The notes beneath the pieces are model-generated. The model worked only from the letters and a program-made list of their open reading frames with translations. It made no database searches and had not been told where the DNA came from. The position numbers were made by a program, and so were the translations under genes. From assembly GCF_001625215.2 (NCBI RefSeq), contig NC_030382.2:49751364-49815363 (forward strand): 64,000 bases of DNA. The letters run 5' to 3'. The stretch comes from Daucus carota subsp. sativus (Eukaryota; Streptophyta; Magnoliopsida; Apiales; Apiaceae). Below are positions 18,755 to 29,700 of the stretch, piece by piece. Numbering within the stretch: position 1 is the first letter of the stretch; every line of letters starts with the position of its first letter.

Positions 18755-20173
18755 ATGAACTACATATCCAGCTCCACCCTCTTCCTCCTCGTAATCTCCC
18801 AGAATATATTATTTTATCAGATTGCAGATGCGGGAAAGCGGCGTGTTCACATCACAAACGATCTAGACGACGTCGTCGACAATGAAGAAGACGAAGCCTG
18901 GAAAGAATGGGGCAAAAAGAAATCGTCCCCCGACGCCGATTTGCCGGACATTGATTTCTCCCAACAAACTGATTTTACAAAGATGCAAACGGAAATGATG
19001 AAGTACCAAACCGGCCCGGCTTTTGGCTTTGTTAAGCTCCGGTTAGGTCAGCGGAGAAAACCGGTACGTATGTATGTGGCCCCTCTTTAGTCATTGTTTG
19101 CATATTTATGTTGTGTACGATTACTGATAGTTGTTTAGAACTGTGTTGATGCCTATTTAGAATTTTCTTGGGGAAAAGGGTGTTAACTCTGAGTTTCGAG
19201 TTCGTATTCGTAAACATGTCAATTTCGGTATGATCATTAAAATTTCATAGTGACGAAGATAAATATAAAACCTAAATTTTAGGCATTGCAACCCCTAGGT
19301 AAACCTGTGATTGTGCTTCATAAACAAGAGATCTATGCGGCAATGCAAGTATTAATTATGCTAAACTCCCAAAGAGTGTAGAATTTATAGCGCTATGTCA
19401 GTAGTTATGCCTAACTCGTTAGATGATAAATTTATCGTTTATTTGAACCCAAATTTCTACATATTTAGTGGTAAAATGGTAATCATATTTTTTGACAATC
19501 ACAGAATCCGTACAGACTTCACAGGGGTTTCTAAATGTATTGAGATCTGGATAATATAGGATCAAAATATTTTACAATAACTGTGTTAAAGATTTGTACA
19601 ATTACAAGCGGAAACCTAATATATTGTATCTCTATTGGGGCTTTTCTCTTTGGGGAGCCGTTATAAGTTGAAGATGTCAATAATTTGTTGCAGACCGTAC
19701 TTGACACACATATATTAGATGAATCGATGCTTGCACACTAGTAGCTGATCTAACCTTGTATTGTGTCTGAAGGATATGGTATCAGAGATTGCATTGAAGT
19801 GGACCAAACTTTCAAAAACTGGGACTCTTGATGTAAAGTTCATGGGAGTTGATTTGAGCACAATTATGTTCACATTGGAGAAAGGTCAAGACTCTTTTGA
19901 GGTAAGGTTTACTTATCCGAGTACACATTTTTGCATGAAGCTAGTGCTCTCATGCATAACTGGTACAGCTGAACAAGTGCTGTATTGACACAATTTTTTT
20001 TACTTACCCAGTTGAAAGATTTCATACTGAACCAACCAGATGCATATGAGGTTAAGATAGGAGACCAGATTTTTCGAAGACCTGGTGATGCTCCGTTTGA
20101 TGTTGAATTTCAAAAACATCACGGGGATGAAGACAAGGTAGACTATACCAGATCGGCCGAGACTGACGAATAG
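18755..20173 (+). CDS. MESD-like ER chaperone
   Basis: Plant relative of the animal LRP-receptor chaperone MESD, expected in the ER lumen. Exons 18755-19063, 19773-19901 and 20012-20173 (TAG), all joined in phase 0, give 199 residues. Residues 1-25 form a hydrophobic signal peptide (YISSSTLFLLVISQNILFYQ). Next come an acidic/lysine-rich segment (DLDDVVDNEEDEAWKEWGKK) and the family block PDIDFSQQTDFTKMQTEMMK. The folded core has IALKWTKLSKTGTLDVKFMG, DLSTIMFTLEKGQDSFELKD and YEVKIGDQIFRRPGDAP. Exon 2 must start at 19773 to match the family (KPDMVSEIALKW). The C-terminus ends SAETDE, acidic but not a clear KDEL-type signal. The plant substrate is unknown. Confidence 0.88.
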
Positions 20174-21410
20174 CAGACAGATGAGTTATAGTAGCCTAAT
20201 AATAGTTATACCCCTGAGCAGACCATCTTATATCAGGAAAAGCAAGGGATGTTGTTTTGGCAATGTGCAGACTAGTTTAGTGGTTTCCTCAGCCGCAACA
20301 GCGTCTTTGCTGTCTGATTGATAGTATTTTCCGTTATCTTTAAATAATGACTAACGAGCACCTATTTATATTAATAGATGATTTTCTATCTCACATAAAC
20401 GCATCTGTGGCAACTTTTTGAGTACCGTGGAAAATGTTGGATTACTCCATATATGCGCTTAGCATGTCTATATACACCAGCATACTCTTTTTAGTCATAT
20501 GTTGGAAATGTCAGTGAGAAGCTGCTTACTTTAACTTCTCTTTGAAGTTGGACCAACTGAACAGACAGTGGTGTTTGAACTGCTTGCAGCTTCATCTTTC
20601 TCCGAGGGTGTTGCAAGTTGTAGGTTGTACCCTACCCCCGGTGTAAAAAACAAAACCATAAATCAAAACCCAGAAATTTATCTGCTTGTTGGACAGGGAT
20701 CATCGAGGGGAAAGCAAATTGAATCATTTTGATCACAAAATATATTGTAAATACCTAGTGCCGACTGGGGCTCCTTTATAAGCAAACTAAAATTGAAACA
20801 AGATGAAGAATTTTTGTTGTGGAGGTACTGAACTACTGATAGCTAAAGAATTATGTCGAACCCGATATAAAGTAGTGGCAGCATCCTAGCTGGAACCAAT
20901 ATTGCTTTCAGCATAAATGTATTTGCTTGGTTGATGCCATCGTTTCTGGAACATTTTCTCATTGCTGTGGCATCGGAAGGTTTCAACACTGTTTCGGTAA
21001 GCATTTTTTTAGTTGACTATGTTTCTAGTTCTGATGGTTGCTCTTAAGCACGTGGTAGCAATTCAATCCCCGATTTTAGATACACACCTACGAAATTATA
21101 GCACGGATATAAGAAAAGGTTGTTATAATTTATTCACTTCAACATTTTACAAGTTTTGTTAAATTTTAAAACCTAAATGGATATTAGGAACAAATTTCAT
21201 GAACAATACTACTGAACTCCCTCTGAGAGCGTTCTGACTTGTACTATTAGTCATGATATGAAGTTCTAGAGTACTTGATTAGATTCAGCAAAAAGCTTTT
21301 CTATTGCCTCAATAGTCAAGGTATCACTTAGGTCTATCTTATAGAAGCACGCGTAATGTCGATATTGGTTTTCGAATTGCAATTGCTCTAATGAAACTGG
21401 ACATATAGTT
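20174..21410. other. Intergenic, 3' of the MESD-like gene
   Basis: Includes the presumed 3' UTR. No coding region or element recognised up to the TBC-related debris. Confidence 0.45.
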
Positions 21411-21783
21411 TGATGCAGGGTTAAATTATATTGGAGCGTTATTGTTGATTGTAATGAATGTGAAGAGGATGCTTTATGGATGCTAGCTGTCCTCTTGGAG
21501 AATGTTTGAGCTAGTGATTGTTACACGACAAGCTTACCAGGATGCCTTGATGAACAAAGGGTGTTTAAGGATATACGGTTTAAAATGTCCAAGGTAATAC
21601 AATATCTCTAAGTTCTTTGACTAGTCTTCTAATATGTTGGATTCTGGTGGGGTTTAAAGCTTCGAGAAGGAATGCAGAATAGCCACTCATCTGGAAGCTC
21701 TGGGATTTGATGTTCTCCTAGTTGCTAACGAGTGGTTTTTGGGCGCCTTTTCAAAGAGCTTGCCCTTAGAGGTTGATCAGAGG
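21411..21783 (+). pseudogene. TBC/RabGAP domain gene, broken
   Basis: Two exon-like blocks. The first (21411-21594) reads AGLNYIGALLLIVMN, then after a frame change CEEDALWMLAVLLENV, a stop, then ASDCYTTSLPGCLDEQRVFK. The second (about 21676-21783, followed by GTAAG) reads RIATHLEALGFDVLLV and ANEWFLGAFSKSLPLE. These match consecutive parts of the plant TBC domain of Rab GTPase-activating proteins. The frameshift, the in-frame stop and the missing remainder make this a pseudogene of a host gene. Confidence 0.8.
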
Positions 21784-21889
21784 GTAAGAGCTAAATTTGA
21801 TTTGGGTGCTTATGCTTTCAATTATAGTTGTAATCAATAATTCAATATCAATATCCTTCCATGTCATGTGTGTCTGGGTACATGCACAG

Positions 21890-22025
21890 TAAGTTGTCAC
21901 ACGACACGCGTTACTGCAGTCTCCTTCTCAAACTGTAAGCTCTCCAGCATTATCCAGAGTGGAATCTCTGACTTCACGCTCAGGCACTGAACAGAAAGCG
22001 GGATTAAGTTGTAAACATCCCAAGG
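21890..22025 (+). pseudogene. Exon-like open block of unidentified gene
   Basis: After an AG near 21919, an open frame reads SPSQTVSSPALSRVESLTSR and SGTEQKAGLSCKHPK up to a GTAGG donor-like site at about 22024. Serine-rich; I do not recognise a family. It may belong with the blocks at 22500 and 23186. Confidence 0.35.
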
Positions 22026-22499
22026 TAGGAGTTTATCTCTTGGTTGAAGAACATTATTCTACTACAGGCATCTGCTGTATATGATTCAATTTATTTGCTT
22101 TTTTTTTATATTGACATTATTCTCACTTGCATGGACTGGTTGACACTTGTTATCTCTTCCTGCATAAAGTTTTAATAATGATTAATTGTATATTTCTAGT
22201 TAAAGAAAAAAATACAGGAAGGTGCCTTAACAAGACATAGACACAGTTACTTTTTCCCATCTCTTTGATTAAAATTGATTACTTCTGAGTTTTTCTAGTA
22301 TCTCTAGACCTGTAATGGTTCCTAGACCTCCACGATTGGAGAGGGATTATTAGATCCCGTTAAACTTTCTTTCAGATGATAGTCTAACAAATCTCGGCAC
22401 AATGACTGGCATATCTGCACAAGGAAATTATTTGATTGCCATAGCAGCTAGGTTTTTATATAATTACAATCCACTTGTTACATTTATTTCGTTTTCAGG

Positions 22500-22585
22500 A
22501 TAGAAAGATGATTGCTTTCCAAGTTTCTGTGCATTGGAATGGATGGGAGCTGAAGCAATATAATATATATGAAGCCATTTCCAGG
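22500..22585 (+). pseudogene. Exon-like open block of unidentified gene
   Basis: Between a TTTTCAG acceptor-like site and CCAG|GTTCC, the frame reads DRKMIAFQVSVHWNGWELKQ and YNIYEAIS. Not recognised. Confidence 0.35.
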
Positions 22586-23185
22586 TTCCATAAATTATAA
22601 TGGACTCCAGTGACATATTTTTGTGTCCCTAAATAACTCCAGTAAAATGTCTCTATTATATAGTTACTAAGTTATGTAAACTTCATATAGATCATTCAGT
22701 GTGTAAAAACAAAGAGAAGGGTCATCAAAATATTCTTTCGGAAGTGTTGGACATGGCTCAAGTAATTTATTTCGTAAGCTCAGTCGAGTGTTTTAGTTGT
22801 ATCTGTTTAAGAACTGCTTTATAAGCAACTTTATACAACAGGCTTTAAAAATAGGAATTTATATGTGTAGATGCTGCCAGTGTTTTTGCTTGTGATCGAG
22901 TTAGTATACTATGCAACCTTTCCTTTGGCCTACAACTACTCAGTTCGCTGTGAGATTTCTTGAGGTTAATTATAAATAGGAAGTGACTTTGCCCTGAAAG
23001 TTTAAGTACCCAAACAAGTTGGAGTATTGATTGGCTGGCTCACAGAATAAGTAACTCATACTAGCATGCGTTCAAATACAATGAGCAGCTGCAAATTACT
23101 CATATTAGCAACTAACATTGTGGTTTTGTCAGCGTACATCATGTAATGTTCAAAAACTGTTCATCTTTGCTGCTTCATCTTTCAG

Positions 23186-23412
23186 GTATTTCTTAGAGGC
23201 AAACGAGAGGAAAGTACTTGCTTAATTCTGCAACAAATTCTTGATTTAAAAAGGCTTCAGTGCAGTGATGGAAGCAACTGTTCATCTTTCATGCGTTGCC
23301 AAGAAAAGCCTGACGCGTCCTTACCTGAAGATAATGAAAACTGGAAGCTTCATAACAAGCTTAATCAACAATTCCAGGTTTTCCCCCGGTCTTGCCTCCG
23401 AACTGCAGCAGA
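23186..23412 (+). pseudogene. Exon-like open block of unidentified gene
   Basis: After TTTCAG the frame reads VFLRGKREESTCLILQQILD, then LKRLQCSDGSNCSSF and further to a TGA near 23423. It looks like a terminal exon. No family recognised; the overlapping ATG frame at 23265-23513 is a less likely alternative. Confidence 0.35.
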
Positions 23413-23603
23413 TAGGCAGTCCTGACGACGACCTTCATATATGTTCCGCTTTACACACTATTGTGGTCTTTGCTGCTATGTCTTCTCTGCAACTCTCTAA
23501 CGAAATAAATTGATCCTGATACTGGTTGAAATTTGAGGACTTCTCATCCAGTTCAACAATCTTTTACTGAGCATTTTATATTCATTTTCTTAGTTCAAAA
23601 TAT

Positions 23604-23712
23604 GAATAGCCACTCGTCTGGAAGCTCTGGGATTTGATGTCCTCTATTTGCTCTTGAGTGGTTTTTGTGTGTCTTTTCAAAGAGCTTGCCCTTTGATCAG
23701 ATGGTGAGAGCT
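23604..23712 (+). repeat. Second, decayed copy of the TBC exon
   Basis: Repeats 21678-21783 with changes: ATAGCCACTCGTCTGGAAGC, GATGTCCTC, CTTTTCAAAGAGCTTGCCC and GAGCTAAATTCGA. Shows local duplication of the TBC pseudogene region about 1.9 kb apart. Confidence 0.8.
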
Positions 23713-23835
23713 AAATTCGATGACCGTATCAGACTGTAAGAAATCTTGTAGCAGATCAAACTGTGATCATATGAGGGAGTTGCTGCAACTTTGCCTTTAG
23801 ATTACTGTAGTATGCTACGATGTAAATTTAAAATG

Positions 23836-24724
23836 GGGTTAAATGGCGTTTTGGTCACTGAACTGATCTATAACTTTCACTTGGGTCATCGTACTCAAAA
23901 AACTGTCAGTCAGGCCATTTAACTAGTAAAAATTTTCAAATGAATCATCAATCACAATAAAATTTTCACAGCCGTTAAATACCTTTGACTTTAAACGATA
24001 TTCCGTTAAAATGTTACACATGGGCTGCCACATCAGCTCGTTAACCCGCCCACTAATAAAACCACCCAACTTTTGACCCGACCCAAGCAATAAAACCCCC
24101 GATCTATCTACTCAGTTCATATCATTTCACTCTAACCTAAATTAACCCCAAATTAACTCATCTAAACTCTAATTGCAACCATGGTGCGGACTCGATCGGG
24201 TATTGAAGTTCGTGTTACTCGACCAAACGATGTTGAAGACGAAGTCAATAAAGAAGGTGCAACTAATGATGCTGTGGATGGTGAATCGGAGAGTTGTGGT
24301 GAAGAATCGAATGGCGAAGATGGGAATCGGGCAACTGGAGATGAAACAACGTAAGTATACATTCCTCTTATCATCTTGTGTTTGAATGTACCTGCTTTTA
24401 ACTAGGATGAAGATGGAGAGGAGATAAGAAGATGAAGATACAGGAAGAGTAGAGAAAAGATATGGGTGTTTGGGTTTTAAATGGGTGGGTGCAAGTGTGC
24501 AACGGTTATATGACCCGATTGCCACGTTTCAAACTGCCACGTTGGTGAAAAACAAGCCACATCAGCTGCTGATTCATCTTTCCGTCCATGTTTTAACGTT
24601 GCTAACGGGTAGTGACCTGTTTGAAATTTTTTATCAGTGTAATCAGTTGACTGACAGCTTTTTGAGTACGATGATCCAAGTGAAAGTTATAGGTCAGTTC
24701 AATGACCAAAACGTCATTTAACCC
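23836..24724. mobile_element. Mutator-like element (non-autonomous, 889 bp)
   Basis: Long terminal inverted repeats of about 80 bp: left GGGTTAAATGGCGTTTTGGT, right (reverse complement) GGGTTAAATGACGTTTTGGT. A perfect 10-bp flanking duplication ATTTAAAATG lies at 23826-23835 and 24725-24734. These are MULE hallmarks. The interior holds a short ORF (24181-24350) with a splice-donor-like end. No transposase, so mobility would need a partner. Confidence 0.9.
24181..24350 (+). other. Small acidic ORF inside the MULE
   Basis: ATG at 24181 opens MVRTRSGIEVRVTRPNDVED, then acidic E/D/N-rich sequence to GDETT, ending at ACG|GTAAGT at about 24350. This looks like a first coding exon. It could be the relic of the element's own gene or a captured host exon. 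No domain recognised; expression unknown. Confidence 0.4.
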
Positions 24725-24734
24725 ATTTAAAATG

Positions 24735-26222
24735 TTAGAACTTTGGGATCCCACGGCAAATGAATTAAAACAGGGTCCTCTTATATTATTATCTGACTTG
24801 GTTGGTACGGAATCTATATTTTTACTGTAAATTATTATTTTAAGGTAATAAGATATTTGGCTTACAAGAATGACATGTTTAAGAAATTCATTTTATTTGA
24901 AAACATTACATTCAACCACCTTCTATTGTGATAATCTTTGTTTAAATTAGCAATCATTGAAAATTGAGGAGGTTGGTTCTTAACTAATTAAGTGTGTGTT
25001 TTTATTTTTTATTTTTTTATTAATTTTTTTTACAGGGTCTACATACTCGTAGATGAGTTGTATCTCGAGATACCATGATCGCTTCAAAAGATTTCATTCA
25101 TTCAAAAAAGATTATCATCTAACCGAAAGACGTGCAAGATATTTCCGGACGTTTAGATAATAATACTTCAATGTCTGAGAAGAAAAATCCATATAAATTT
25201 CTACCAACGATCCTGCAAAAAACACACGAAATAAGAAGAATATGAGTACATATAAAAATTATATACATTACATTAATATAAAGGATAATATATCCAAAAA
25301 TAAATTATTTCTAAAAGTGTGTTTATATATATTTTTTAAAGTAAAAAAATAAAATAAAGCGTCAACCAAATAAAGATCTTTGGGTAGACACTAAAGTAAC
25401 TAAAATTAGTAAATTGCTTCTTACAAGCAGAAATATATGCATGGCCACCCACGAATGGTACAAATCCGCCTCAACAAGGCACAATTAACATTTAAATCAT
25501 TTATAAAAACATTCATGACATCAATCAATCAATTCAATTTAAAAGAGTCAATCACTGTTAAATATAATATATCATCATAATATAAATTTATTATGACCAA
25601 ACAAACTTAATGAATTTAAATGTAGCAATTAAAATCGAAACAAAGCCGTTTCAATCTAAAAAAAGTTTGATGAAATCTAATTAGAAATTTCAAGATCAAA
25701 AACGATTTTCATATTAAGAAATGAAACTTCTGATTAACTCCAAATGAATAACAATACAAGTTAGATTTTAAAAACAGACATGTACTATCCCAATGAATAT
25801 ATTTATATATAATAAATATATTTGATTGATATTTTTAATATAAAAAGAATCTTCTTTTAAAAATAAAAAATTATTAATTAATAAATCAATGCTAAACATT
25901 CTCATGTGATCACAAATATAATAACTAAGATTACGATAATTTATGCTACTGAAGGTATTTATGTATCTAATTAAATGGAATTTTTTGGTTAGATAGCGGT
26001 ATCAAGACCTCAAATAGAAATCGAAGTTTTAGGATATATCATCATCGTGCCGTATTTTTTTCTTATTCATTAAACTTTTAATGTCTAGATACTGAAGAAC
26101 ATATTTACATGATTTTCATTTAGATGACAATTTTTTATATATCTCATAGTCCATTATTTTTAAATTACAAAATATTACTAAGAATCATATTTTATTCCAC
26201 AAGATGGTGCAAAACTGTATTC
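24735..26222. other. AT-rich intergenic DNA, no gene seen
   Basis: Low-complexity AT-rich sequence without recognisable genes or element ends. Confidence 0.5.
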
Positions 26223-26224
26223 TA

Positions 26225-26525
26225 CTCCCTCTGTTTTGAAATATAAGTCGTTTGATTTTTCGGTACTCATTTCTAAGAGCTTTGACTGTGTTTTACTCCC
26301 TCTGTTTTGAAATATAAGTCGTTTGATTTTTCGGTACTCATTTCTAAGAGCTTTGACTGCACAGTTAAAATCATTATTTCTAAAAAAAATTTGAATAAAT
26401 GTACATGATTAATATTATAATTAAAAAAAGTAAATTTAAATAAAAAACAATTTTAACTAAGCGGTCAAAATATTTAAAAATGTGTGCCAAAAAATCAAAC
26501 GACGCATATTTTAAAATGGAGGTTG
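26225..26525. mobile_element. Stowaway MITE with duplicated left end
   Basis: Left end CTCCCTCTGTTTTGAAATAT; right end TATTTTAAAATGGAGG; TA flanks. The first 71 bp (26225-26295) are repeated in tandem from 26296, so the left terminus is present twice. Confidence 0.75.
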
Positions 26526-26759
26526 TATTTGCAAAATTACACCACTTTCTTTGAAGTCGTTGGTTAATGATAGTTGTGTGCATAATAATTGTATAAAAAA
26601 TGACAAGATTCACATCCTTGATTGCACGCAACATAGATTACCGGGAATTACCAAAGCCAACTCCACTAAACGACGTAATTAACCTCTAATAGCAGGTCAA
26701 ATACAGCGGTTAACACTAAAAACATTACCTGCATTCCCGGTCTCCTATATCCCCTCTAC

Positions 26760-29700
26760 TTCAAAATCTACATGTAAATACACACTACTTGAATATAATA
26801 CTCCTTTTTCTTCTCTACACTTCCCGAGGCACTTTCGTTTCTCCTCAATCATTTATCCACACCTCCTATTTCTCTGTAAGTAATCTACCTCTAATCACGT
26901 TTATTCGTTGAATTAATTGCTCAGTTTTGTTCTGTATGTAGATCCGATCGCGTGATTTCTTGTATTAATTGATTTATTTTCGATTTTGTTGGATTTATCA
27001 TGTGTTTTTATAATATTTGGTTGAGTTCATGTTTTGATTGGCTGTTTGTTGGTTGTTTATCGTGACTCCTGGTAAGGAGTTCAATTCGTGTGATTAGAGT
27101 TGTGAATTTAGTTGAATTGAAGTATTAATTGTTTAAATTGATCATTTATCGTTGTATGAAATCACGGTGATGTAAACTAGTTTGCGTGATTCGCGTAGTT
27201 ACTAGTATATGTTAATGATAGATCATGAGAGGTGAAGCTGTCGGTTTAAAGATTGAGATAAACAGTGATCAATTTTTGGATAGAGGAGTTATATGTATAT
27301 GTGTAGATTGGTTTGGTTTTATTTGACTTGGATAATTTAGTTAAATCGTTTCTTCAATTATTTTTCTGTGTAAAATTACGTTTATACTTTTGGATTAGGT
27401 AGATGATAGTTTGTCTGTTTGTGTATAATAGTGATAGATTTAAGTAGGTGGAGTTGTAAGTGTAAGAATGTTATTAATGAATGGAAGATGAACATGCTAG
27501 TTCCTGAAAATACGGTGCTGTAAGACAGTTTTGAATAATTTGAAAGGCATTAATTATATTAATGATTGTTTTGGAGAGGTCAAACTTTCAGTGAAACTGT
27601 GTAACAATAGACTACGTGTTGGATAATTTGAAGGCTATTTTGGATATATTAAGGATTTGATTGGGACAAGACGAGAGGTGTAGTTGTCAATAACGAAATT
27701 GTGTAAAAAGCGATGGACGATGTTAATTTGTAAAGTTGTGCTTGTCAATCCAGTTCTAGATAATTTTATTGCTAAATAGTTGTAGATATTCTTACTGTAG
27801 ATACTTGAATTTTACAAATATATATAGTTCCTTTTGCGAGATTGGTTAACTTCATAAGAACTTTGTAACTTTATTTTCATCTTGGATTGGTACTCAAATA
27901 AGGCCCTTTGACTTCATTTGAATTATCAGTTATAAGCTGCCAACTGTTGGCCGTCTAATTAAATTTTGATTAAATACTAAAAATGATGTATGCGTCAAGT
28001 TTTAATGCGTAAGGCTAATCTTGTCCCCTAAGATGAGTCTCCATGCTCATTCATGTTCACTGCACACTGACAGCTATCAGTGTTATTTTCTACTCTGTCC
28101 TGATTATAATCATCATTGGCTGATGATTAATTGGTAAACAAAGTGTACATGTCCTTGTTGGTTAATAGCTCTGTTGTATATTTGGATTTTGTCGAAATCA
28201 ATTCTTATGTTGTTTTAGATAGTAATTCATTATCTTTAATAATATGACCATAATTACTTCCAGGAGTTATTGATATCAATAGATTGTTCTTACTTCTTTT
28301 TACTGTTATTTTCGTATCAGCCTTTTATAATTAAAGGTCTCTGGTTCTTTTGAGTTCTAAATTCTTAAGCCATGGCCGACATTGGAGTTACGTGAGGTAC
28401 AAAGTCCAAGGTTTTGAGAAATTGTCAAAATTATCATATAGGAGTAAAAAATTTACAGATATTTAGAGTTATCATCACATGGTTCAAATTTAGACGACAT
28501 CATATTTTGATAGGCAGTTTGATGCTTAAGTTTTAAGCTCAAGATCAGTTTTCTTGAGGTTGTTTGTTCCTCTATTGCTCTGATATTGACTTTGTATGTC
28601 GTAGTAATTTATTTTACAAGTACGTGTAGACCTAATATATTACTGTTCTTGCTGTGTTCATAAGAATCTAACCATATTCTTTGTCTACATTTGTTGCTCA
28701 TGCAAAGTGTGAATACTATACCCTTTGTTGGATGGCAAAAAACGAGGAAAATCGAGAAGTTCCTACACATGGGAATGAGTGGGAAGTTGTATCTCTCAGT
28801 GCTTCAGCATATGCTGCTTCTCCTGGTGCAGAGCAAGATAAATTGAATGATGATGACCAAGGACACCCAGTTGGCGAGGAAAAAGAGGGTACTTCTGAAG
28901 CAATGTTTATGTCTCGTCACTTCGTCTTCCCACCAAGTGAACATGAGAACTTGCCTTTGGTCCCAGAAAAGATTGAAATCCCTGATGGACATGCCGATCA
29001 GGTTAATGATGATGCCCCTGATCTTGTGGCAGAGGAAGGGGGTATATCTAGTACTAAAGATGGAGAAAATTGGGATGTCAAAACTTTGCATATGACAGAT
29101 GAAATTCCTGGGATGCAGTTTGTTGATGAGAAGGGTAAAAGTTTGTCCATGAGTGGTACAGAATTTGAAGAAGGCATGGCACACCACAGCTTAACTTCGG
29201 TGGATAAAGAACAGAGTATATACAGTGCTACTAAACTTACATGTGTCCATGGTGAAGCAACTATTGGTGGATCTGCCCTAGTTGGGGAGAGCAAAATATT
29301 AGCTGAACCAATTGATGCATCTGAAGAAGGATTAGATATAAACATTTCTCGATCACCAAAGCATATGGATGGAGATAAAGACGATGGTTCTGACCTTCCC
29401 TGTGAAGCTTGGTGGAAGAGGGGAGCTATTTCTCTATATGCTCATGCAAAAGAAGCAAATGCTGTCTGGTCTATTTTCATTGCTGCAGCAGTCATGGGCC
29501 TTGTAGTGATTGGTCAGAGATGGCAGGTGCTGCAACACAAGTGGCCCTATGGTGATGAGGTATGGTTTTAAAGTTGCTGCTTAATAAAAACCGAAAACAA
29601 CTAAACTCCAATAGCTGGGTAATATGGCTCTTGGGTTATAACATGTTAATCAAATGATAGAGTTTTATATGTTGCAATGCAAGCTAATAAGTAAAGCATG

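Noticed and set aside
28998-29345. Antisense frame across ATI exon 1
   Set aside because: Complement of a well-supported coding exon; no independent evidence.
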